In this document: positions 39,201 to 51,700 of the stretch, piece after piece | How positions within the stretch are numbered: position 1 is the stretch's first letter | Layout: the number at the start of each line of letters is the position of its first letter | Assembly (NCBI RefSeq): GCF_018691265.1 | Contig: NW_024881295.1 | Span: 14,162,314-14,226,313, forward strand | Origin: Tyto alba | Lineage: Eukaryota > Chordata > Aves > Strigiformes > Tytonidae | Direction of reading: 5' to 3' | DNA: 64,000 nt | The notes under the pieces: model-generated | Told to the model about the DNA's origin: nothing | What the model saw: only the letters and a program-made list of their open reading frames with translations | The model's database searches: none | Program-made: the position numbers and the translations under genes

Positions 39201-41087
39201 TGATTGTGATCTGTGACTATCATAACCACCACACCCATATTAGCCACATGCAAAGGCAATTCAAAGGTAATAATGAAAGTCACCCACCTTCTCTTTCCTA
39301 TGGCATTTATAAGGCTCAGTCAATCATTCATTTTCTCTACTTTGCAACCCAAAATTAGGGTAAATGAAACCACCTGAGAACTAAGATACAGCTATCCTAG
39401 CTAGTAACTGTGCTGTCTCTACTGGTTCCCATGATATGATACACTTTGAATTGCTAGCACACATGAGAACAGGTAAACTTTGCACTCTATAAAGAAAAAT
39501 AATTTGTAGGAAAACAGACTATTTTACACTGAAATGTCTATAGGAGCAAGAGTGTATTTATCCTGATGTTTTCTGCCTGATTCTAAAATACATTTATATT
39601 TCCTTAAAAAAAAAAAAAAAAAAAAAAGTTACGTAAGAGTAACTTCATGTAACAGAAGATATATGTGCCTTTTAGTTAAAATTCTGTTATCTGTCCTGTT
39701 TTGATTTGGGATTGCCTTCATTAGGCTTTGATGGAGAAGCTAAATTGAGTCATAAGTGATTTCTAGTTTGGATTTCTCTCATTGTTTTGTCCAAATGAAG
39801 ATCATTTTAGCTATCATAGATCAGAAGACAAAAATAGTTCTTGGCATGCTACAAGTCACAGCCATTTTCGTCCCCAACTGGACATCTCTGAAAACTATAA
39901 ATTCTTTGTTTTCTGAGTTCTTGTTTTAAAGTCATGCTAGATTAAAATATATATATATTTCAGAATTATTTTAGATAGCAATGTATTGCTACTCAAATTT
40001 AAGCTTCAGAAATTCTAGGCTTTGTGTTTGAATCACAATTGCTTTTTTTTTTTTTTTTTTTTTTTTGAGGTAATCTTGGAATCTATCTTTATGCATCCTG
40101 GTTATATCCTATTGTGCATCTGGTTTGCGATGTAGGAATTCTCATATACTAAATAGATCTGAAGAGGTAAAATTTGAGTAGTTATATGGACAGATGGAAA
40201 CAAATAGCAGAGCCTATGTCTCAAAAAATGCCACCAGAGGCACTGAGAACTCTATTTAGAGAAGCAGAACTGATTTAACACTGCCTTGTAACGTGTATGC
40301 ATTTATGTTTGTGCAAAATAAATGCTCAATGCTTCTCAATCTTAGCTGGGAGTATTTTGAACAGGTGTGAGTGATCTTAAGGAGCTCCACAAAATGGAGA
40401 AACTGACCTGGGAAATCAACAAACTTCTCTGTGGATAAGGTAGCGGGTACGTTATAAAGCCTGATAAGTTTGGCTCTTCCTAGTTTCCTTTCAAGTTTGT
40501 AAAGGGTTTTGGTTGATATGAGAGAATACATCATCTGTGCCTCTGCCCCTTATGATGCATTGTAGCTATGGTGCAATATCTGATTTAAGAAACAGTTTTG
40601 GCTTAGGTTTCTTTTAGATTGCTTTTTTTTTTTCTTTGCTAACACATTCAACTTCCTTTATTTTAAAACTTGTTTGAAGTTCAATGTAGTAGCATTACTT
40701 ATTTTTATAATTAACTTTATCTGAATTTCAACCAAAAGTAAGAAGAAATGTAATAATGATTAGATATTGTTAACCTTAAAAAAAAAAAAGTCCTCTTTAT
40801 CTTTGATTTCAGTTTTTTCACTTGTTGCCTAATTAAAGTATCAGATTATTTTAACCAAATTATTTTCTTGATCTATTATTTGAATCCTGCTGAAAATGTT
40901 ATATTTCATGTGGATTTAAAGCTTTATCTTTAATATACAGAGTGAGTTGCACATACAGTATTGGATTCATATAATTTAATAGGTAATATAATTCTGGGGA
41001 AAAATCTTGTTCACTCTCAAAAAGACCAGTTGAATAAACTGGTTGAGTTCCTGAATGTTGCTAAATTCAGAAGATAAAATGTTGATA
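36291..41087. other. Intergenic region upstream of SLC15A5, no gene recognised
   Basis: This is very AT-rich sequence with A22 at 39606-39627 and T24 at 40043-40066. There is no CpG island, in contrast with MGST1. The SLC15A5 promoter, and any non-coding first exon, must lie here or just before the first coding exon, but I cannot place them. I see no convincing TATA box at a useful distance. Confidence 0.55.
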
Positions 41088-41303
41088 TAGCTGTTTGATT
41101 TTTTTTTTTTTTATTTTATCTTTTTAATCCTCTTTGATCTTACATGTAATGTCACAAAAGTGACAGGTGCCCTAAGAATTTGTAGTAGTGAAGTGTGGAA
41201 TTCAAAGCGAGAGTCTTACCAGTTTGCTAAGTACAGTGGAGGAGAGCAGAAGTATACCTGTAACTTTAGCTGCTGTAGTCGGTCATACTCAAAAAAGACA
41301 AGC

Positions 41304-41673
41304 ATGCCTGGTGCAGACACAAGAGATATGGAAGAGAAGCAACTTTTGAACCAGACACCTGGGAAGGAGCAAAGAGCATTATCTGGCAGAGGCAACCACG
41401 CTGGAAACCTGTCTCAATCCGAGAAGAAACTCCAGGAGGCTATTTGTGTGCTGCTGGTGGAGCTGTGTGAGAGGTTCACATTCTTTGGCATCGTCTGCAA
41501 CATGATCCTCTTCTGCACTGCCAAACTTGGCTATCGCAACCACCAGGCAGCTATTGTCAATATGTGCTTCGTGGGCACCTCCATGCTGACGCCAGTGCTG
41601 GTTGGCTGGCTTGCCGAATGCTCTGTGGGGAGGATCAAGCTTGTGTGCATCTGCATGTTTCTACACTTGCTGG
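41304..41673 (+). CDS. SLC15A5: SLC15A5 coding exon 1
   Basis: The exon encodes residues 1-123 plus one base of codon 124 and ends at the donor GTAGGTG. The ATG at 41304 is the first in frame after an in-frame TAG at 41088-41090. A purine at -3 fits a usable start context. A second in-frame ATG at 41328 is an alternative. Residues 1-45 are hydrophilic and presumably cytosolic. Helices follow at about 46-72 (with the ExxER motif), 81-103 and 113-133. Residues 101-110 ([10 protein letters not shown]) match the first PTR2 signature, but the usual Asp is Glu105. A non-coding or short coding upstream exon cannot be excluded. Confidence 0.93.
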
Positions 41674-44600
41674 GTAGGTGACACCTTGGTGACTATTTCA
41701 TGTTTTAGTAATTCTGTTGCAGAAATGCATCACTGAGCACTGTGTTTGAAATCTAACAATTTTGTATGTAAAGGTATATGACTTGTATTTGGACAAGAGG
41801 GAAAGACGTATTTAAGCACATACTAGTACAAACACACTCTGCTTAAAGTAGAGAGGTTGTATCCTAATACCTGTATCAAGAGCCTGATTTCTGTTAACAC
41901 ATTCTGGACCTTCCCCACGTGTTAGACTGAAGATATTTTACATAAAAGCACTGTTCTAACTAAGTGTGACTGTTCTATAGCAATTAGTGCATCTCACAGC
42001 TGGTGCTTATTCTGTCAACTTAAACCAAGCTGACAGAAATACTTTTTACTTGGACCAGTTGTTGAGCATAAGTAAGTCTGATTTCTGCAATAGCCAGACA
42101 TGTTGTTATTTGACCATGCAACAAAGCAAGTTAAAAATCAAAGTCATTCCTGAAATGTTCTTAAGTGGATTACAAAACCATTGTGCAAACACCCTGGAAA
42201 AAGGATTGCTATTATGTTCCACTGTTTCTCCCATGGGCTTCTAGTTTGGCATCTCCTTCTGCCACTTGCCCTTTCAATGCATCTTAAAGTAGAAGAGTGG
42301 TGACACAAACAGAATTTGATGTATTGGGGAATCATTTTAACTAGAACTTTTTTTTTTTTTTTTTTTTTTATGATAGATCATTACACATTCCTGATATATT
42401 TGGGTTTGATTCACAGTTGTAATCTTAGTCATGGCTAATGGTAGTGGTGTTGACACATCAATATATTCTGAGTTTAGTCTCCGATTGTAACTTGGAGAAT
42501 CTGTAGCTGATTAAATCTGAAAGACTGGCTTTGCAGACTAGAGGTGGTAAATGCAGTTCATGGCAGTGTTTCTATAGGTAAAGTTTCTAAAAAATAATTT
42601 ATTTTCCATGAAGCTGCAGCAGAAAACAAGAACGTTTTCCACAATGTTTTGGGAATTTGCCCATTAAATTATGATTCCTATTATAATTCTGGAACTTAAA
42701 GAAGATGCAAAAAAGACTACAGTCCACCATGAGGTTTGGTTTTTTTTTTTTTTTTTTTGGTTGATTGGTAGTTCATCAAGTGATGTTACACGTTTTAGCT
42801 GGTGCCCTCTGGCAAGTGGAAAGCTGCTGCCCTCTATACACAGACAATGGGGAAGTCCCGTGAGAGGAGCCACATTTCCAGAGTGAGCTCTTTCGTTGAT
42901 TGAAGAACCTGAATCCTTACAAGCATTTCAGAGGAATATTGCTTATTTGGAGGCCCTTAGTGGTCTTGCCTTACTATATATAGTGACATCCAGACAGGTT
43001 CTGCCTCTCTACACGGTTAAGACTCTCCCTCTTTGCACTCTTCTGTATCTTTGATTTTTCATCTGTCTTTTCAATATAACTGCTTAAAAAAATATGTCTT
43101 ATTCATCAGTCTGATTCTAATCCACTTCAAATGACCACTTTCTTTCCAATTCCAGGCACAGCGCTATTACCTGTTGTTGCATTCCCCTTTGAAGATATTT
43201 ACATTGACAGACGACATATTCTTCATACGCTAACCAAAAGGGAGCAGAAAATAGTATTCTACTTTGCCCTACTCACAGCTAGTCTGGGAATAGGAGGCAT
43301 AAGAGCTATAGTTTGCCCATTAAGTGCATACAACCTTGAGGACTGTGGACCGAAGGAGCTTCTTTCTTTTTTCAACTGGTTGGTAACTTAATGTCAGCTA
43401 AATATCAGTTGGGGATGATAGAGCATTGCCTTGAAATTCACTGCAGACTTACAAGGCATTTTCTACAGATGGTGGGTTTCAAGTTTTGTTTTTAACTGCA
43501 AAACACTGAGATTTTGGAATAGTTTTCAAGAATTTCTGTAAAATTTTTTTCTGAATTTTTCCTTTTGCTAGGACCAGTAAGTGATCATCTGTTTTGGCCT
43601 CCTACAGAAATCATCAGTCAGAATTAGGATGAACTGATTTGCCCAAATGCTCTAAGACTTGACAACCTCGTTGCTGTTAGGACATATTCCATTTGGCTTT
43701 CTATCTTTAACATGGCTATCCCTTTAGGATATTTTACTGTTACTCCCTAACTAACAATGGCAAAATTCAATGATATATTAGATTTTACATCAGAGTAAAT
43801 TTTTAGCAATGACAGGCAGCAGTAGAGTGTGCTGGTTTGCTGGAACTAGGGATTGCTGGTAATCTCTAAATGCTAAGATCAGTGGTAGGGATCTACTGTA
43901 TTGTTTTTGCTCTGTTACTGTGAAGTTTTGGCATCAAATAAACCACTTGACATTTGTGTTTTGGTTTAAATATTTTAAATCTTTAAAGAAAACTTTGAGG
44001 AAAAAATACTCCAAAAATGGTTCTTATCTTTTTTTTTTTTTTTCATATCAACTATTTCTCTTTTTAGTGTGTCAGTGAGGTAATTTTTTGATTATCTGTT
44101 TACCTTTATTTACCACTTCTGTAGTACTATAGAGAGTGCTATATACATTCACCTGTACTTTCTGGTTAAACTGTGGAGTGAGGATCAAAGTCACAGTGGG
44201 AACCTCCAGATTCCTGCTTCAAGGCAGGGTGAAATAAGCCCCTAAACTTCCCCCCTTTTCTCTCCCTATACATGCATAGTTATTAAAATAAAAACTGTGC
44301 ACATTTGCATATTAACAATGCAATGCCAAAGAATCAATGAAGATCTTAGTGAATCGGGTATCTCCTCCTTTGGGGATGTCTCTTCTGGCTATTCTTTTTT
44401 CCTCCAATTATGTTAATATCAAAGAGTTTTGAATTAAATCCAAACTTCAGTGAATAAGGCAGCTTTAGTAAAGGTGGATGAGACTGTTTAGTTCCTTAGA
44501 GCAGATTCTGCCTCCTTGACCTGCCCATATGAAAGAAAAAAAAAAAAAAATATTCCTTTTTACTCTATTCTGAGTTTTAATCCTTAATTAGCAACATCAT

Positions 44601-45742
44601 TTTGATTAAATAAGACTCTGGGGGATTAGGACTTGAGAGCAATCAGTTGTTCTGAAAGATAGCTCTGGAGAATTTATTGTACTGTGGTCTTAGCCATTCA
44701 GAATTGTGTTTAATCAAAGTGACATTTCTCAGTGTTGATTACAAAGGAGATATAATACGAATAAAAAGTTCCTTGGGGGAATCCAAATAGGTCAGTTCTT
44801 GGAACTTTGGAAATATCAAGAAAGGCACATGTGCGATTAGAAAAAAAAATTAATAATTTTTGCAATGGAATCCAAGGAGGGGCTGTATGAGTGCAATCTC
44901 AAGATTTAAAAAATGTATGTTCCATTTTTAGCTTTCTTATTCTGAGAGGTTTTAATGAGATTATAATCAGTTTTTCTTGGTAAGGTGTTTTCTCTTGGTA
45001 TGTGCTTGTCACAGGATTGAATTTTAAAATACCGTAAAATGAGATGGTTGCATACTCTTGATGAGTTTGTGTGTTCTTAGCCAAGTTCTATTTAAACAAT
45101 CAGAATTGGGTTAAAGATTGGGTTAAAAGACCCTGTCATTATCTGTTGTCTAATTCAATCCTTGAAGAAGATTGCTTTGCACATCTAGGGCCTGATTCTA
45201 ACCTCTAGTATGAACTATGACTCTGACCTTTTAAAGAAACAGAATATACCAGTGCTGAGTGAAGAAGGAACTTGGATTCTGCTGGACTGTTTCCTTAAAG
45301 ACTTCTGCTTTTCTAAGGTTAAGGACTGGTACTATTTTTGCAGCAGAAGTAAATTCAGTCTATGGAAGCAGAGAGTGAGAGCGAAGGGTATGATCCTGAC
45401 TAGGAATGAGAGTTAGCAGTGTTGTGTCTTGTCTTACTGATCTACTGTAAAAAAATTGCAGAGAACAAAGGACCGGGCTCCCCTCCCTTTCCCCTTTCCC
45501 CTTTCCCCTTTCCCCTTTCCCCTTTCCCCTTTCCCCTTTCCCCTTTCCCCTTTCCCCTTTCCCCTTTCCCCTTTCCCCTTTCCCCTTTCCCCTTTCCCCT
45601 TTCCCCTTTCCCCTTTCCCCTTTCCCCTTTCCCCTTTCCCCTTTCCCCTTTCCCCTTTCCCCTTTCCCCTTTCCCCTTTCCCCTTTCCCCTTTCCCCTTT
45701 CCCCTTTCCCCTTTCCCCTTTCCCTCCTTCTCCCTTTCCCCT

Positions 45743-45773
<31 letters not shown>

Positions 45774-48700
45774 TATATCATTCCAAAGTGCCTAGAGGCT
45801 GCTTTCAGTGGAGGGGAGGAGTCCATGATTCTGTTGAGTATCATCTCCTGAAAATGTAAATTACTGAAAGGAAACAGTAATTGGTTTGGAACCTCGACCA
45901 TGCCTTGGTGTGGCATCAGAGGAATGCCCAAAGCAGGAGAGCTCACTGCTGTGCGTGTCCTTGCTGGTTCCCAGGTGGCTGTGGCTGCGTGGCTCCCGGC
46001 AGTGCTGACTTTGCCCTGCTGGAGTACGTGATTTTTCTTCTGCCGCTTGCCCTGGGTCCTGCGAGGCAAGCTGCATAAGCACATTCCCATGCCCACTGCT
46101 GCACAGCCTGTGGTCATCTCCCATCCTCTAACAGGGGGAGAGTGCTGTCTTTCACCAAAGAGACCTGAGTAGCATTACCAAGGTCCGTACTTCTGCCATG
46201 ATAAATATTTTGCTTTATTGGCACTAACTAGATATGATGTAATGGGCAATGTCAGAACAAGTGGAAGGAATACAGCAGGCCCTTCAATACTGTAACTTGC
46301 AATATGACCATGTTTTTTCTTGTCAATTACGGCAGACCACTTAGAAGTCATTTTAAATTAATGAAATGGGGTTGAGGAAGTCTCCTAAGTGTCAAGAGAG
46401 GCTTACAATCCCCCTTTTAGGATTTTCAGCTCAAAAGATTTTGCTGTGATTGCTGGTACAGGGAGCTAAAATGGTAGTCTGATACTTCATTCCTGCCATA
46501 CCCACTCATTTGCAGTTGAGGAGGAATCAATCTGGAAAGCTTGGGAGTTGGATTGTTGAGGGATAATTCGTCTGCTACAACATGTTGATTTTTCTTTTAT
46601 TGTTGAGTATGTAATTCTAGATGTATTGGGAGACATAAATACTCAAGTCCAAATAACATACATGCAGCAGAAGTGGCACCAGACAAGAAAGCAAGCTTTT
46701 CTTCCTTAAGCAATATATATTAATCTGTATAATTCTGTATCAATGTATATTTCACCTTTAAATTAAGCAATTTTGCTAAGGTTTCAGCAAAGGTGAAAGA
46801 ATCTCCTCTTGTAGTTGCTTACAAAATATAATCTGTGATATATTGAGGTAATACTACTCCATTAGTGATCCCTTTTCTTTGTTTAAAATACAATTGTCAT
46901 CTTTAAAGCCAACTTGGAACTTGAAAGTTTAGTCAAAGTTAAAATTCTTCACTTAACATTTCAAAGTCTAAGTCTGCAGGCCAGAATAAAATCTGAAGCA
47001 AAAATTGCTGAATGACTGACTCTGACTCTTCAAATTAAGTATCATACTGATCCCTAACAGTTAATATTTTTGGAAAATGACTCCAACAAAGCAGGTCCTT
47101 GCTAAATCTGGTCTCTCTACTCTGAGATGCTGAATATTCATCGGGTCTGCTCTGTAGCCTCAAATCCCTGTTTTGTGTGAGAGTTATGTTTTAAGCGAAA
47201 CCTTGGTTAAAGCTCTGCTCAAAGCAAAAAGACAGTACAAGTGGCCTGAAGAACAGTGTAAGTGGAACACCTTAGAGGGGTTATAACGGAAACACTTGTA
47301 ATTATGAATGGCAAAAATTGGTCACTTGTGAAAAGAGGGCTATGCAGCAGAAGAATAAGCAGTACATTTTGTTTCACTTATATTTCACTTTAATTAATAC
47401 CTATATAATTAATTCTTGAAAAAGCTGAATTTTAGAAGAACTCATGATTTAATGTGTTATGTAGGAGTCAGAATCCAAGGAAAAAAAAATGTGGTGACAA
47501 TATACTTCTAACTGTGCAGGTATAAACTCATTTGCTAGGATAAAGCAAACAGGTAGTTATCCTTTTGCATCTGACCAGGGAAGTGCTTTGTTTTGTCATT
47601 TTCTATTTTTTGGGGGTTGCCCAGCACTTACTTGGGAATTACCTCTACTGCCAAAGGCAGTCTCAAAGCAAATTATGTTGGGGAACCTCCTTATCAAGAT
47701 ATTTCCAGAAACCAACAAAAATTCAACCTGGGTCTTGCAACTAGTGGAAAAGCCATCCCTTCTGATATATCTAACGTTTCTTGAACAAGGGATGGTGGCA
47801 TTAAGATATTTCTCTGTTAAGCTTAACGTATGTGATTTGATGATATTGCATACACAAAACTTATGTTATCAGCTATTAAATGTGTAAATGATAAATATTG
47901 ATGTATCCAATTAGTCTGATCTATAAGAACATTTCCAGTATTAGATTGTTAATTTGTTCAGCTCTACTACCTTAGTACAGTTACTTTAATCATATACGTC
48001 TTGGAGCTGAGGCATCCAAGTGAAATTTGATGTTAATTGCTTTGTCAACATGTACACAGTACTCATGCTGTCCATGCTTGCTATGCTTACCATGCCTTTA
48101 ATTTGATGTTTTAATCTTCTGTATTCTCTTTCCTGTCTCTGTGTACTAGGTTTTATTGGCTGGTTAACTTAAACTCAGCAGTTGTCTTTGTCAGCATTTC
48201 TTATATCCAGCAGTCTGTGGCCAGGAACCTCGGCTTTCTTATTCCACTTGTGTCCGTGCTTATGGCTATGATCACAATTCACATGGTGCGGGGTGAAATG
48301 ATTTACAAACCCAAACCAGGTAAGAGGCAACTATATCTTAGGAAATACCTTTAGGGATTACTTTCAAAGAAGAGATCAACTTGCATATCCAACCGAGTTC
48401 TTCCACAACACTGCCTTGTTTGGTTGGAGATACTTGGGTTTTAGCTCTGCAAAGTCTGTGTGTAAGAGACAACATCCATCCTCTGTAAAGATAGACCTGG
48501 AGATTCTGGATAGGCTGAAAAAGTGCAAAACAGCCTCTGGTAAATTTTTTTAGATTTTCTGTCATGTCAAGGCATGTGTCAAAGCATTTTCCTGTGCAGG
48601 AAGAGGTATAATATGCATGTTGTTGGTGGACTACATTTTGTCATGTTTGGTTCAACTTATGCCTGATGTGTTTTGGTCAGTTGAAGCAGAGTTTGTGCCT

Positions 48701-51700
48701 ATCCTAAGGCATCAAACACACTTCATGTATTCTCCCTTAAGTGTACTCCATTGCTTCACCTGAACTTGCACATGGGCAGCCAAGCAACGTAGTTAGATAG
48801 TTAAGCAGGAATATGCACTAGTAGCAAAGTAGTTTTATAATGCCTTTACCTTTCAGAACATCTGATGCTTATTGTTACTTCAATGTACTTCCTTATACAA
48901 TATCAAGTGTTTTTACACATTTGAAAATAACTAGAAATACTGAATAGCTCTAAACAGTTCCTATGCAGACTGTGCAGATATTTTAGAACAGAAGTTCTTA
49001 CACTTCTGTGGCCTCACCAGTTAGTACCTGAGCTCTACAAAATCATTTGATGGCTACTAGCCCTCTCCAATGACCAAGCACAGAAATATAAGTGGAGCCC
49101 AGCTGACCTGAGAAAGGCTTTAGGTGCCCAAACTTTGCTGTATTCTTTTTCCAATAGAACCCAGAAACTGAAAGCAAGTTGTTATTTCAGTATTTTTGTT
49201 ATAAATATAATCTAAGCAAAAATATATTAGCAGTGAGGGAATGCATAAACCAAATGCCTGGGAATATTATAGTGAGGACATCACTAGAGAGGTTTGTTCA
49301 AAACAAATAGAGCCAAACAAAATGCATCTCTGACACAGTGCCCCAGAAACCTTATGATAACGTGCAGCCAAGGTCTGCAAAGACTAGCATCAAATGAGCC
49401 AGCTTCATATGGAGAGAACGGTGGCTGTCTGGCTCGCTGGGGCTCACTACAGATTTTACAACCTGAGAAGATAAAAAGATTCTTTAGTATCCATCCCTGA
49501 GCTGAACTATTTCATATGGACTAAATTTGTAGTATATCATCTAACTAGTTTAATTCCACTAAGTGGAATAATATACATTTGTGGATTATGTCTATCTTGG
49601 CCATCAACAAAAGTAGCAGAGTATTATTTTGGTATCAAGTATTTTTCCCTATGAGTGTTGTTTAATTTATCATATATTTTTCCAAGTATTTGCAGAATGC
49701 CAATCTTTACACTAATATCTGCAGTTTTTCATATTCTTAGTCAAAATAAAAGCTAATATACTTTGTACCTTCCAGTGGGATGATGAAATTGGAAATTCTT
49801 CAGAACTGTAATTCAAATCTATAGGTGACCTTAAATGATTTTTATATATGCTGCCTTTTTTTTTTTTAATTTTAAGGTAACTCTTCAAAAATGGATCATG
49901 CATTCAATTATGTTTAGCTGTCAAGCATGGACTTCATTTGCATTTCTTCCAACTGCTATAATTCTGAGGACTGGCAGGTGACCAGAGATGAGTCAAAAAT
50001 GTGTACCTACCATCTAGGGTACAATGTAGGCTTTTTATTGTAATTAAGTAGCATAGATATTAATGATTAGATCAAGGTCAAAGTAGCAGAACATTACAGC
50101 TGAGGGCTGTAGTATAAAGAAGAAGGAAAATCACTTTCTGAAAGTTGTAATTTATTATCTATAAAAATATATTTTTATTTTTTTAAGAAAACATTAGAAA
50201 TACAAGTATCAAGTATATGATGTTGATCTACACAATGTGCACTGATATAAATATTTATGCTTTTAAACATGTCTCTTACTAGCTGATCAGATTTGTCATC
50301 TGAAGAATTTACCACTATGGAGGCCTGTGGGGTCTAATTCTTTTCTTTTAAAGAAAGGATGAGATACTTATTCTAACTACATCACTGGCAAAATCCTCTT
50401 GATCTTGATTAGGTCTGCGTATCATTCAAGATCCATTCTGAACTACAACTTCAAGCAGCTTTATCTTTCTAGTTTACTAGATTTTATAATCTGCTGGAAT
50501 TCCATGCCAAGAAACACAAATAATGTAGTTTTTGTAGATCTGTTTTGCCTTATACAAAATAATGCTTCCTAGATAGTTGACTGAAATTATATTAAAGAGG
50601 ACCTCAGATGATCCATTAGGAAAGGCAGGGAAATGTTAGGAATTGTTGTGTATTTTAGTCTCTTGTCAGTGAGAGTAACAAGTGGTCTGTCCAACATCTT
50701 CCATTCCAAAGGAAAGAAGATGGCCATGACCATCTTTGAGACTGGGTCACTAAACAAGGACACAGCCATATTGCTGCTTTGTTGAGCTATTTTCTGGTCT
50801 TGTCATGGGAAACTCTTCACCTTCCAATTTCAACGCTGACTGGGTTCAAACCCTTCTAGACCAATAACACCACATTCCTGCTTTTCATTCCTTCTTTGCC
50901 AATGTCCACCCTCTAGCATAGAGCGAAGCAAAAGATTATCACTCTGACCTAAAACATGTAATTGCTAGCTCTGCTGTTTGCCAATGAGTTGAATGGGTAC
51001 TGACTTTTCTGCTACCTTCTTTTTATTTCTGAAAATATCTCTGCTTTGATAAAAGCCCCAAGTCCCACTTGTTTTCTGGTTAGCTTCTTAGTCAAGTCAC
51101 TCTGGAAGTCTGCAGATTGTTCTTTTAGTCTTCAGATTTGTTCTTGAAATAGTCTAGATCCTAAGCTTAAACATCACTTATGGTGAGTGGTAAGAATAAT
51201 TGCCTAATACAGTCATACAGAACAATAAAAACTGTACCAACTCTCTGTGTTTGCAGGTTTTGATATGCTATTTCAGATTTTATTCATTAGTGCAAACAGT
51301 TTACAGGTTAATGCTAAACAGCCAGATAGTTTTAAATATGAGGCTATCTAATAAAGTGCACTTTCTTAGTACTCCAGAGCAAGTGCTTCCAATAGGTGTC
51401 AATGGATACTTCTAGAAAATAATTTCCTTACCAGTGATAGTAGGGAGACATTTTCCCCCCTGCAATCTGGGTTCACCTTAGTTTTTGGAATATATTTCTT
51501 TAGAGATACCCAAGTTATTGTAGTGCTTCAACACTCAGAAAAGCAGAGAAGTGCTATAACCCCTGTTTGCATGGATGGCAATTTAGGAAAGGTAAATGAA
51601 TCTGCATACCCAAGCCTGAAGCTAACAGATTTCCATGTTTTACTTCCATTTCCTTTGAGTCTGAGAACTAAGTTAGCAATTTCTGAACCCAGTAACCAGT

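Larger units (their letters stand above)
43379..48149 (+). other. SLC15A5 intron 2
   Basis: This 4.8-kb intron contains the (TTTCCCC)n array and the adjoining TA repeat (separate entries). A relatively GC-rich stretch at about 45860-46130 has an open frame on each strand, but I recognise no protein there. A T-tract lies near 44031-44043 and an A-tract near 44536-44550. Confidence 0.85.

Noticed and set aside
41160..41303. Extension of SLC15A5 exon 1 upstream to a GTG codon at 41160
   Set aside because: The frame is open, but GTG is not a normal initiator in vertebrates. The first in-frame ATG is at 41304, and the resulting N-terminus has about the family length before ExxER.
45485..45741. 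The GGGGAAA array considered as an interstitial telomere
   Set aside because: The vertebrate telomere unit is TTAGGG. This 7-bp unit differs in length and sequence.
45419..46117. Open frames of 146 and 227 codons across the (TTTCCCC)n array
   Set aside because: They are periodic translations of a 7-bp satellite. The repeat stays open in several frames because the unit has no stop codon.
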